Origin: Streptomyces sp. SID8352
Lineage (GTDB): Bacteria; Actinomycetota; Actinomycetes; Streptomycetales; Streptomycetaceae
Reading direction: 5' to 3'
Length of the DNA stretch: 64,000 bases
Assembly (NCBI RefSeq): GCF_009862265.1
Contig: NZ_WWGX01000006.1
Coordinates: 62,756 to 126,755, forward strand
The position numbers and the translations under genes are program-made. This document shows positions 49,723 to 57,149 of this stretch, piece after piece; the stretch's first letter is position 1; the number at the start of each line of letters is the position of its first letter. Under the pieces are notes generated by a model. It did not search any database. It worked only from the letters and a program-made list of their open reading frames with translations, and was not told the origin of the DNA.

Positions 49723-51216
49723 TCAGACCCGGAAGAGGGAGCCCACGAACTCCGTCATCAGCCGTTCCTTCAGCCGGTCCGGCAGCGCGTCCAGCAGTGC
49801 CAGCACCGGTGCCGTCCGGGTCGGCGGCGGCGCCCCGGGCCCGATCCCCGCGAGGGCCAGCACCCCGGCGATGTCCTCGGGGCCGAGCCGGTCCGGGTCC
49901 AGGCCCGCCACCGCCCCGGCCACCGCGGGATCCACCGCGACCGGCTCCGCGGCGCGGGCCGCCGCCAGCGAGGCGCGGAGGTCGGCCAGCAGCGCTTCCA
50001 CCCGGTCGCCGGTGGCCGGGGTGAGCGTCAGATGCAGGTTCGGCGGCATCCCCGCGCAGGAGAGCTGCGGCTGGAGGTACCAGCCGCGCTCCCGCATCCC
50101 GTCCGCCGTGTGCAGCACCAGCCCGAGGTCCGGGGAGCTGTCCGCCCCCGTCACGGTGAACGCGACCAGACTCCCGGCAGGTTCGCCCAGCACCTCGACG
50201 CCCTCCGTGCCGCGCAGCCCCGGCACCAGCCGCTCTGCGGCGGCGGCGACGCGCTCCGCCAGCGCCGTGTACCCGTCGCCGCCGATGTGCCGCAGCACCG
50301 CCCACGCCTGCGCCAGCAGCCCGGCGGACCGGGTGCCCTGCGCGGTGGGGTTGACCACCGGATATCCCGGCCACCCGGCGTGCGCGAAGTACTGGTGGCG
50401 GCGCAGCTCCGCGTCCCGGTACAGCACCACGGAGGCGCCCTTGTCCGCGTAGCCGTACTTGTGCAGGTCCACCGAGAGCGATGTCACCCCCGGCACCGAC
50501 AGGTCGAACGGTTCGACCGGGCGGCCGGTGCGCCGCAGGAACGGCAGGTACCAGCCGCCGATGCAGGCGTCCACGTGGCACAGCACCCCGCGCTCCGCCG
50601 CCACCGCCGCGATCCCGGCCACCGGGTCCATCACCCCGTGCGCGTACGACGGGGCCGAGGCCGCCACCAGGACGGTCCGCGGGGTCAGCGCCGCCGCCAC
50701 CGCGTCCGGGTCCGCCCGGAACGTCACCGGGTCGACCGGCACCACCACCGGGTCCACGCCCAGGTAGTGCGCCGCCTTGTGGAACGCCGGGTGCGCCGTC
50801 GAGGGCAGCACCAGCTCCGGCCGGTCGACACCCCGCCCGGCACGGGCGTGGTCCCGGGCCGTCTTCACGGCCAGCAGGACGGACTCCGTGCCGCCACTGG
50901 TGAAGGTGCCCTGGACGCCGGGCGTGCCCAGCACCGCGGCCACCGCGCCCACCACGTCGTTCTCCAGCCGGGCCACGCTCGGGAAGACCGTCGGGTCCAG
51001 CCCGTTGACGCTCGCGTGGACGGCGTACGCCTCCGCCGCCAGGCCGTCCAGTCCCGGCAGCCCGGCGTCGTACACATAGGCGAAGGTACGGCCGCCCCGG
51101 GTCGGCGCGTCGCCCTCGCGCAGCGCGCGCAGCTCGGCCAGCAGGGCGTCGGCGGCCCGCCCCGGCGGCAGCGGACCGGAGGAGGCGGAGCCGGAACCGG
51201 CGGGATCGAGCGGCAT
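49723..51216 (-). CDS. PLP-dependent decarboxylase/lyase, sphingosine-phosphate-lyase / MfnA type
   Basis: Fold-type I PLP enzyme of 497 residues. FTSGGTESVLLAVKTARD binds the cofactor phosphate. ASAPSYAHGVMDPV and CHVDACIGGWYLPF carry the Asp that pairs with the pyridine nitrogen. SVDLHKYGYADKGASVVLY contains the Schiff-base Lys, near residue 250. The pattern is that of the group II decarboxylase branch that includes sphingosine-1-phosphate lyase and tyrosine/aspartate decarboxylase MfnA. Substrate not predictable. AAGGGA seven bases upstream supports the ATG. Encoded alone, convergent with the methyltransferase gene. Confidence 0.85.
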   Translation of the reverse strand: MPLDPAGSGSASSGPLPPGRAADALLAELRALREGDAPTRGGRTFAYVYDAGLPGLDGLAAEAYAVHASVNGLDPTVFPSVARLENDVVGAVAAVLGTPGVQGTFTSGGTESVLLAVKTARDHARAGRGVDRPELVLPSTAHPAFHKAAHYLGVDPVVVPVDPVTFRADPDAVAAALTPRTVLVAASAPSYAHGVMDPVAGIAAVAAERGVLCHVDACIGGWYLPFLRRTGRPVEPFDLSVPGVTSLSVDLHKYGYADKGASVVLYRDAELRRHQYFAHAGWPGYPVVNPTAQGTRSAGLLAQAWAVLRHIGGDGYTALAERVAAAAERLVPGLRGTEGVEVLGEPAGSLVAFTVTGADSSPDLGLVLHTADGMRERGWYLQPQLSCAGMPPNLHLTLTPATGDRVEALLADLRASLAAARAAEPVAVDPAVAGAVAGLDPDRLGPEDIAGVLALAGIGPGAPPPTRTAPVLALLDALPDRLKERLMTEFVGSLFRV

Positions 51217-51521
51217 GCGGGGTCCCTTCCCGGGGGGTGAGGCGGGAGGGACGAGCATGGATCAACGGCCGTTCGCGCGGCAAGGGGGCCGCCGGTCCCT
51301 CGGCCACGCACGCCGCACCACGCCGGGGGCGACGGGCGCCGGGGCCCCTCGATCCCGGCACCGGCGAAGCACGCCCCGGACGGCCCCGGTCCCGGCGCCC
51401 GTGGTGGCCCCCTGGACCCCGCCCGGCTCCCGCCCCGTACGTGCGGACCACCGTGCCCGCGTGCCGCGCGCGGAGCACCGCCACCGCGCTCGCCCCGCGC
51501 GGTCCCGCCCCGGCGTCCGGC
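51217..51521. other. Non-coding spacer
   Basis: 305 GC-rich bases between two leftward genes; no gene or strong hairpin seen. The promoter of the PLP enzyme should be here. Confidence 0.4.
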
Positions 51522-52334
51522 TCAGCCCAGCGGCCGTACGGTGAGCATCTGCTGGGCGTGCCCGACCGGACCGTCGACATCGTGCAGGACCGTGCTGGTG
51601 ATGCCCTGGCCGGTGGGCCCGAAGACCACGGTGGTGTCCAGGCCCGTCCATCCGCCCCGGGGCTGCCGGTGCAGGTGGACGGTCAGGTCGACGTTGGGGA
51701 ACATCCACTCCGTGGGCGGGCGGCGGACCGCGATGCCGTTGGCCGTGTCGACCAGCGCCAGGTAGGAGGCGAGCGGGCCGGATTCCTCCCCGGCGACCAG
51801 GGCGAGCCCCGTGGAGATCCAGGCCGTGGTCCGGCCCGGCCGCGGCGGTGCCACCGGGCGGACGTCCAGCGAGGCGATGTACCCGCCGGGCCAGGTCTCG
51901 TCCATCGCCCAGGGCGCGAGCGTCCCGGGGGCGGGCAGCGCGGCGTCCCCGCCGCCCGCGACGGCGGCGGTGTCCAGGGCGGCCAGCCGCCAGGCCCGCG
52001 CCCGCACCACCGGACGGCCGGCGATCAGCACGGTGGCCTCCAGCAGCTCGATGGTGCGCCCCGGGCGCAGCGTCTCGACCCGTATCTCGGTCTCGTCGAG
52101 GGCCGGGCGCCCCAGGATGTCGAAGCCGATCCGGCTCAGCAGCAGGCCGTCCCCGGCGCCGCCCCCGTCCCGTCCGGCGAGATGGCGCTCGATGGCGTGG
52201 ACGGTCAGTCCGCCGAGCGGGCTGAAGTGCTGCTCGTCCGCGCTCCACGCGCCGCTCGCGTGCGCGGTGGGCTTGTACCGGTACTCGTCGATGCGCTCGT
52301 AGTAGCCGTCCGGACGGGGGGTGCTGGCGTTCAA
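51522..52334 (-). CDS. Acyl-CoA thioesterase-like (TesB / double hot-dog) protein
   Basis: About 270 residues with two hot-dog-like halves. The first shows FSPLGGLTVHAIERHL and GFDILGRPALDETEIRVETLRPGRTIELLEATVLIAGRPVVRARAWRL. The second has LASYLALVDTANGIAVRRPPTEWMFPNVDLTVHLHRQPRGGWTGLDTTVVFGPTGQGITSTVLHD. This is the pattern of actinobacterial thioesterase-family proteins related to TesB. A TTG start is inferred from GGAG seven bases upstream and the position of homology; longer versions starting at a GTG are possible. Confidence 0.72.
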   Translation of the reverse strand: MNASTPRPDGYYERIDEYRYKPTAHASGAWSADEQHFSPLGGLTVHAIERHLAGRDGGGAGDGLLLSRIGFDILGRPALDETEIRVETLRPGRTIELLEATVLIAGRPVVRARAWRLAALDTAAVAGGGDAALPAPGTLAPWAMDETWPGGYIASLDVRPVAPPRPGRTTAWISTGLALVAGEESGPLASYLALVDTANGIAVRRPPTEWMFPNVDLTVHLHRQPRGGWTGLDTTVVFGPTGQGITSTVLHDVDGPVGHAQQMLTVRPLG

Positions 52335-52479
52335 CGGGCGTCTCCAGGGAACGAGGACAGGGACGGGGAAACCGGGCACCGTCGCCGTGCGCCGCCCGGA
52401 CACGCCGCCCAGGATAGGTCCGCCGCCGCGTACCGCCGCGGCGGCCCCTGAAGGACGATCGCGGAAGGGACCGGCACCG

Positions 52480-53124
52480 ATGGACGACCCGCACCGGCGC
52501 CCCGAGGGCGTCAGCGACGAGACCGTGGCGGCGCTCGGCTCGCTCTCCAAGGCGCTGGAGACGACCGAGCGGGCCCGCGGCCACCTCTTCGGATTCCACC
52601 AGCTCACCGGAACGGCCGATCTGGAGCTGGACCGCGCGGTGCGGCTGCTGCGGGAGGCCGGGCACGGGGAGTGGGCCGACCGCGTCGAGACGGAGATCCT
52701 CGGCCGCGACGTCGTCCCCGGGCACTGGACCTTCCAGCTCGTCGAGGCCTACGACCGCACCTACTACCGGGTCTTCAAGGACCTGGAGCGCGCGGCGGTG
52801 GAGGCCCTCGCGGACGGCCGGGACCACCTGCACGAGGCGGAGATGAAGGAGGCCCGTCGCACCCGTGGCCACCCCGACCACACCGCCCGCCCCGAGTCCC
52901 TCGACACTCCCGAGGCCCCCCACAGCCGTGACGCCCCCGGCGCCCGCGACAACCCGGGCCCCCGTGGCACCGGCGAAGCCCCCGGCACCCGCGATGCCCC
53001 CGGCGGATCGCCCGGTCCCGGCGCGGCGGGCGCCTCGGACACCCCCGCCGGTCCGGGCGCCCGAGGCGTCCCGGGCACCCCGGACGGCCCCGGGGAGCGT
53101 CCGTCCGCCGGGCCCGGCGCCTGA
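52480..53124 (+). CDS. Conserved actinobacterial protein with Pro/Gly-rich tail, unknown function
   Basis: 214 residues. The first 125 are helical and charged, with a firm pattern (ALGSLSKALETTERARGHLFGFHQLTGTADLELDRAV and VVPGHWTFQLVEAYDRTYYRVF). The rest is a collagen-like run rich in Gly, Pro, Asp and Ala. No signal peptide. I know of similar uncharacterised proteins in actinobacteria but no function. ATG 10 to 15 bases after GAAGGGA. Divergent from the thioesterase gene. Confidence 0.7.
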   Translation: MDDPHRRPEGVSDETVAALGSLSKALETTERARGHLFGFHQLTGTADLELDRAVRLLREAGHGEWADRVETEILGRDVVPGHWTFQLVEAYDRTYYRVFKDLERAAVEALADGRDHLHEAEMKEARRTRGHPDHTARPESLDTPEAPHSRDAPGARDNPGPRGTGEAPGTRDAPGGSPGPGAAGASDTPAGPGARGVPGTPDGPGERPSAGPGA

Positions 53125-53145
53125 GCCGCCGGGCCCACGGACCGG

Positions 53146-54522
53146 TCAGTCCCGCCCCCGGGCGTGCTTGAAGCGGTCCAGTCCCTCCGCCAGGTCCACC
53201 ACCGGTTCCGGGTAGGCGTCGTACGCGGCCCGTTCCTTCCCCCGCAGCTTCCACGGCTCGTGGACGAACGGCGCGGCGAGCCCGGCCAGTTCGGGCACCC
53301 AGCGGCGCACGTACGCCCCGTCCGGGTCGAACCGCCTTGCCTGGGCCGTGGGGTTGAGGACCCGGTTGGGCCGGGTGTCGGTGCCCGTGCCCGCCACCCA
53401 CTGCCAGTTGAGCTGGTTGTCGGCCACGTCCCCGTCGACCAGCAGCTCCAGGAAGTGCCGCGCCCCCACCCGCCAGTCCACGTAGAGCGTCTTGGTCAGG
53501 AACGACGCGGCCAGCAGCCGCGCCCGGTTGTGCATCCACCCCTCGTGGCGCAGTTGCCGCATCGCCGCGTCCACCACCGGGTAGCCGGTGCGGCCCCGCT
53601 TCCACGCCTCGATGTCCCGGCGTGCCCCGGGCCCCTCGCGCCAGCGGTCGTGCCGGGTGCGGTAGTCGTCCCGGGCGGCGTGCGGCCGGGCGGCGAGCAC
53701 CTGGTGGTGGAAGTCCCGCCAGGCCATCTGCCGGACGAACGCCTCCGCCCCGGCGCCGCCCGCCCGGCGCGCCCGGTGGACCACCTCGACGGGGGAGAGG
53801 GCACCGAGGTGCAGGTCGGGCGAGAGCCGGGAGGTCGCGTCGCCGGGCAGGTCGTCGTGCCGGTCGGCGTACCGGTCCAGACCGCTCCGCAGCCAGGCCG
53901 CCAGCCGGGCCCGGGCCGGGGTCTCGCCGCCCTCCGGCAGCCCCGGGGAGAGCCCGGTCAGCTCGTCCCGGGAGGGCAGCGGGGCCGAGCGGACGCCCTC
54001 CGGGACGGGTACCGCGCGCGGCGCGGCCAGCACGTCCCGCACCCGCTCCCGCGACCAGCGCCGGAAGTACGGGGTGAAGACGGCGTAGTGGTCGGAGGCG
54101 GCGGGGGTGACGGCGCCCGGGGCCAGCACCGTGGTCACCGCGTCGTGGACGTGCAGCCGGCGGCCGTCCGCGGCCAGCGCGGACCGCAGCCGCTCCTCCC
54201 GGCGGTGCGCGTGGGCGCTGACGTCGGCCGCCATGTGCACCTCGTCGGCGCCGGTCTCGTCGGCGACCGCGCACACCTCCGCCACGGTGTCGCCCACCCG
54301 GTGGACCAGCGCGCCGCCGCGTTCGCGCAGCCCGGCGTCCAGGTCGCGCAGGCAGTCGGCGAGATGGGCCAGCCGGTTCGGCGCGGCGAACCCGGCGGCG
54401 TCGACGGCCCGGTCGCGCACGAACAGCGGCACCACGCCGCGCGCCCCGGACAGGGCGGCGCGCAGCGGCGGATGGTCGTGCAGCCGCAGATCACGGGTGA
54501 ACAGGACGACCGACACGGTCAT
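53146..54522 (-). CDS. phr: Deoxyribodipyrimidine photolyase
   Basis: Light-driven repair enzyme that splits UV-induced pyrimidine dimers; 458 residues. N-terminal alpha/beta domain VVLFTRDLRLHDHPPLRAAL. FAD-binding domain with WKRGRTGYPVVDAAMRQLRHEGWMHNRARLLAASFLTKTLYVDWRVGARHFLELLVDGD and NQLNWQWVAGTGTD, which include the Trp residues of the electron-transfer chain. GAGGAG five bases before the ATG. 74 bases downstream of the NmrA-type gene and probably in one transcript with it, a pairing I recall from Streptomyces light- and UV-response loci. Confidence 0.93.
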   Translation of the reverse strand: MTVSVVLFTRDLRLHDHPPLRAALSGARGVVPLFVRDRAVDAAGFAAPNRLAHLADCLRDLDAGLRERGGALVHRVGDTVAEVCAVADETGADEVHMAADVSAHAHRREERLRSALAADGRRLHVHDAVTTVLAPGAVTPAASDHYAVFTPYFRRWSRERVRDVLAAPRAVPVPEGVRSAPLPSRDELTGLSPGLPEGGETPARARLAAWLRSGLDRYADRHDDLPGDATSRLSPDLHLGALSPVEVVHRARRAGGAGAEAFVRQMAWRDFHHQVLAARPHAARDDYRTRHDRWREGPGARRDIEAWKRGRTGYPVVDAAMRQLRHEGWMHNRARLLAASFLTKTLYVDWRVGARHFLELLVDGDVADNQLNWQWVAGTGTDTRPNRVLNPTAQARRFDPDGAYVRRWVPELAGLAAPFVHEPWKLRGKERAAYDAYPEPVVDLAEGLDRFKHARGRD

Positions 54523-54596
54523 GGACGCTCCTCGCGGACGGGGACGGAAGGGGCCCGCCGGGCGGCGGGCGTACGGCGGCGGCCCGGCCCACCCGG

Positions 54597-56351
54597 TCAG
54601 TGGTGCCCGGCGGGCCCGGACGGGGCGGGGGAAGGGGCCCCGGCCTCGCGGGCGGCGGCGCGGGCGATGTTGCGGGCCATGCCGCCGAAGACCACGGAGT
54701 GGAAGGGCCACACGCTCCACCAGTACAGGTGCCCCGCCAGCCCGCGCGGATGGAACAGGGCCCGCTGACGGTACCGCGTGCGGCCCTCCCCGTCGGTCTC
54801 CACGTACATCTCCAGCCAGGCCGGTCCCGGCAGCCGCATCTCGGCGCGCAGCCGCAGCAGGCGGCCGGGAACGATCTCCTCGACCCGCCAGAAGTCCAGC
54901 GAGTCCCCGGCCCGCAGCCGCGCGGCGTCCCGTCGGCCCCGCCGCAGGCCGACCCCGCCGACCAGCCGGTCCAGCCACCCCCGCACCGCCCAGGCCAGGG
55001 GGAAGGAGTACCAGCCGTTGTCGCCGCCGATGCCCTCGACGACCCGCCACAGCGCCTCGGGCGGCGCGTCGACGGTGAGCGTGCGGTGGTCGGTGTAGAG
55101 GCTGCCGCCCGCCCAGTCCGGGTCGGTGGGCAGCGGATCACTGGGCGCGCCGGGCACCGACGCCGACGACCAGCGGGTGGTCACCCTGGCCTCGCGCACC
55201 CGGCGCAGGGCCAGCCGGAGCGCCTCCTCGAAGCCCAGCGGGTAGCCGGGCGGCGGTGGTACGAAGCGGGCGATGTCGTTCTCGTGGCACACCACCTCGT
55301 ACCGCAGCGACTCGGTGAGCGGGCGGGCGATGGACGCCGGGACGGGTGTCACCAGACCCACCCAGTGGCTGGACAGCCCGGGCGTCAGCATCGGCACCGG
55401 CAGGATCAGCCGCCTGGGCAGCCCGGCGACCGCGGCGTAGCGCGTCATCATGTCCCGGTAGGTGAGGACGTCGGGGCCGCCGACGTCGAAGGTGCGGTCG
55501 ACCGTGTCCGGCATCCCCGCGCTGCCGACCAGGGCCCGCAGCACGTCCCGGACGGCGACCGGCTGGATGCGGGTGAGGACCCAGCTCGGGGTCACCATCA
55601 CCGGCAGCCGCTCGGTGAGATGGCGCAACATTTCGAAGGAGGCGGAACCGGACCCGATGATGACCGCGGCCCGCAGCACCGTCGCCGGGACCCCGCCCGC
55701 CAGCAGGATGCGGCCCACCTCCGCGCGGGACCGCAGGTGCGGAGACAGCTCCCGTTCGGGCACGTCCGCCGGGGTCAGCCCGCCCAGGTAGACGATCCTG
55801 CGCACCCCCGCCGCCTCGGCCCCCTCGGCGAAGATCCGCGCCGCCCGACGGTCGGTCTCCTCGAAGTCCCGGCCGCTGCCGAGCGCGTGGACCAGGTAGT
55901 AGGCGACCTCGACGCCCTCCAGGGCGCGGGCGACCGAGGAGGGGTCCAGGACGTCGCCCCGCACCACCTCGACCCGGTCGGCCCACGGGTGGTCGCGCAG
56001 TTTCCCGGGCGAACGGGCCAGGCAGCGCACCCGGTGCCCGGCGTCCAGCAGCTCCGGCACCAGCCGGCCGCCGATGTACCCCGTGGCACCGGTGACCAGG
56101 CAGAGGGCCCCGTCCCCGCCGCCCTCGCGGCCCGGACCCGCGCCCCCACCGGACGCCCCGGCGGTGCCGCCCCCCTTTCCGGCGTCACCGCCCTCCGCGG
56201 CCCGGCCACCGCCGCCACCCGCGCCCCCGCCCCCGACGCCGGACGCACCCGCGCCGCCCCCGCCTTCCGCCTCCGGCGCGCCGTCGTCCGGTCGGCTCCC
56301 GCCGGTACCGCCGGATCCGCCGCCGCTGATGGGTCCCTGTCCGTCGCTCAT
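54597..56351 (-). CDS. NAD(P)-binding NmrA/epimerase-like protein with C-terminal DUF2867 domain
   Basis: 584 residues. The first 75 are a Gly/Ala/Pro-rich disordered stretch. A Rossmann domain follows (LCLVTGATGYIGGRLVPELLDAGHRVRCLARSP, YYLVHALG, RIVYLGGL). The last 165 residues form a DUF2867-type domain (SLYTDHRTLTVDAPPEALWRVVEGIGGDNGWYSFPLAWAVRGWLDRLVGGVGLRRGR and GLAGHLYWWSVWPFHSVVFGGMARNIA). Function unknown; proteins of this layout occur beside photolyase genes. Divergent from the MarR gene across a 136-base spacer. Confidence 0.83.
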   Translation of the reverse strand: MSDGQGPISGGGSGGTGGSRPDDGAPEAEGGGGAGASGVGGGGAGGGGGRAAEGGDAGKGGGTAGASGGGAGPGREGGGDGALCLVTGATGYIGGRLVPELLDAGHRVRCLARSPGKLRDHPWADRVEVVRGDVLDPSSVARALEGVEVAYYLVHALGSGRDFEETDRRAARIFAEGAEAAGVRRIVYLGGLTPADVPERELSPHLRSRAEVGRILLAGGVPATVLRAAVIIGSGSASFEMLRHLTERLPVMVTPSWVLTRIQPVAVRDVLRALVGSAGMPDTVDRTFDVGGPDVLTYRDMMTRYAAVAGLPRRLILPVPMLTPGLSSHWVGLVTPVPASIARPLTESLRYEVVCHENDIARFVPPPPGYPLGFEEALRLALRRVREARVTTRWSSASVPGAPSDPLPTDPDWAGGSLYTDHRTLTVDAPPEALWRVVEGIGGDNGWYSFPLAWAVRGWLDRLVGGVGLRRGRRDAARLRAGDSLDFWRVEEIVPGRLLRLRAEMRLPGPAWLEMYVETDGEGRTRYRQRALFHPRGLAGHLYWWSVWPFHSVVFGGMARNIARAAAREAGAPSPAPSGPAGHH

Positions 56352-56487
56352 GGTCTCCGTCTCTCCTCGGCCGGGTGGTGGTCCGGTTCCGGGCGGCCCC
56401 GGCGGGGCCGTCGGGTCACCCCTTCCCCGTACGGGCCGTCCCGGACGCGGTGGGGCCCGGTACGGCCCGTCTCTATACGCTGATCGC

Positions 56488-57039
56488 GTGGTGACAGGGA
56501 ACCGGGGCGCACGGCGCCCGCGTGAACGGCCGAGCGGAACGGCGCCCGAGGCGGACGGCCTCCAGGTCCTCGCCGCACAGTTGCGGCTGCTGAACGGCGG
56601 TATCAACCGCCTCGTGCACGGCTTCGCCGCCGCCCACGGGCTGCACGCCACCGACGTCCAGGCCCTCGCGGCGATCCTGGACGCCCGGGAGCCCATGACG
56701 CCCAAGGGGCTGCGCGAGCACCTCGGGCTGACCTCCGGCGCGGTGACGGCCTGCGTGGACCGGCTGGAGCGCGCCGGGCACGTGCGCCGGGTGCGGGAGA
56801 GCACCGACCGCAGGGTCGTCCACCTGCGCTACGTGCCCGACGCCCGGGCGGCGGCCCGCACGTACTTCATGCCGCTGGCCGAGGCCGCCGCAGCGGCGCG
56901 GTCCCGCTTCGACGAGGACGAGATCGCGGTCGTGGCCCGCTTCCTGACGGCCCTGAACGAGGAGCTGCGGCTGCCGCCCGGCACCCCGACGGACCCGCCG
57001 GAGGACCGGGACCCGCCGCGGACCCCCGGGGCACCCTGA
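56488..57039 (+). CDS. MarR-family transcriptional regulator
   Basis: About 183 residues. Winged helix: HATDVQALAAILDAREPMTPKGLREHLGLTSGAVTACVDRLERAGHVRRVRESTDRRVVHLRYV, with the DRR wing motif. Starts at one of two adjacent GTG codons; no ribosome site, so it may be leaderless. The MMPL exporter gene follows 110 bases downstream and a palindrome lies between them, so the regulator probably controls the exporter. It could also act on the divergent gene. Confidence 0.87.
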   Translation: MVTGNRGARRPRERPSGTAPEADGLQVLAAQLRLLNGGINRLVHGFAAAHGLHATDVQALAAILDAREPMTPKGLREHLGLTSGAVTACVDRLERAGHVRRVRESTDRRVVHLRYVPDARAAARTYFMPLAEAAAAARSRFDEDEIAVVARFLTALNEELRLPPGTPTDPPEDRDPPRTPGAP

Positions 57040-57083
57040 CCGCCAGGGAGGCCCCGGCCGCCGGGGGAGCGGGGCCGAAGTAA

Positions 57084-57112
57084 CTCGATGATCGAGATTG
57101 TCTATTATCGAG
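57084..57112. promoter_or_regulatory. Palindromic operator in front of the MMPL exporter
   Basis: CTCGATGATCGAG (57084-57096) is a perfect 13-base palindrome. A further ATCGAG half site (57107-57112) follows TATTAT (57103-57108), which could be a -10. It is an AT-rich island in a very GC-rich context, 38 bases before the exporter ATG. Likely MarR binding site. Confidence 0.6.
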
Positions 57113-57149
57113 CCACCCCGCACGGCCACCGAGACCTGGAGCCCCGACG

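Noticed and set aside
48620..51580. 986-codon minus-strand frame over the methyltransferase and PLP genes
   Set aside because: Crosses two well-supported genes and a repeat region without any recognisable motif.
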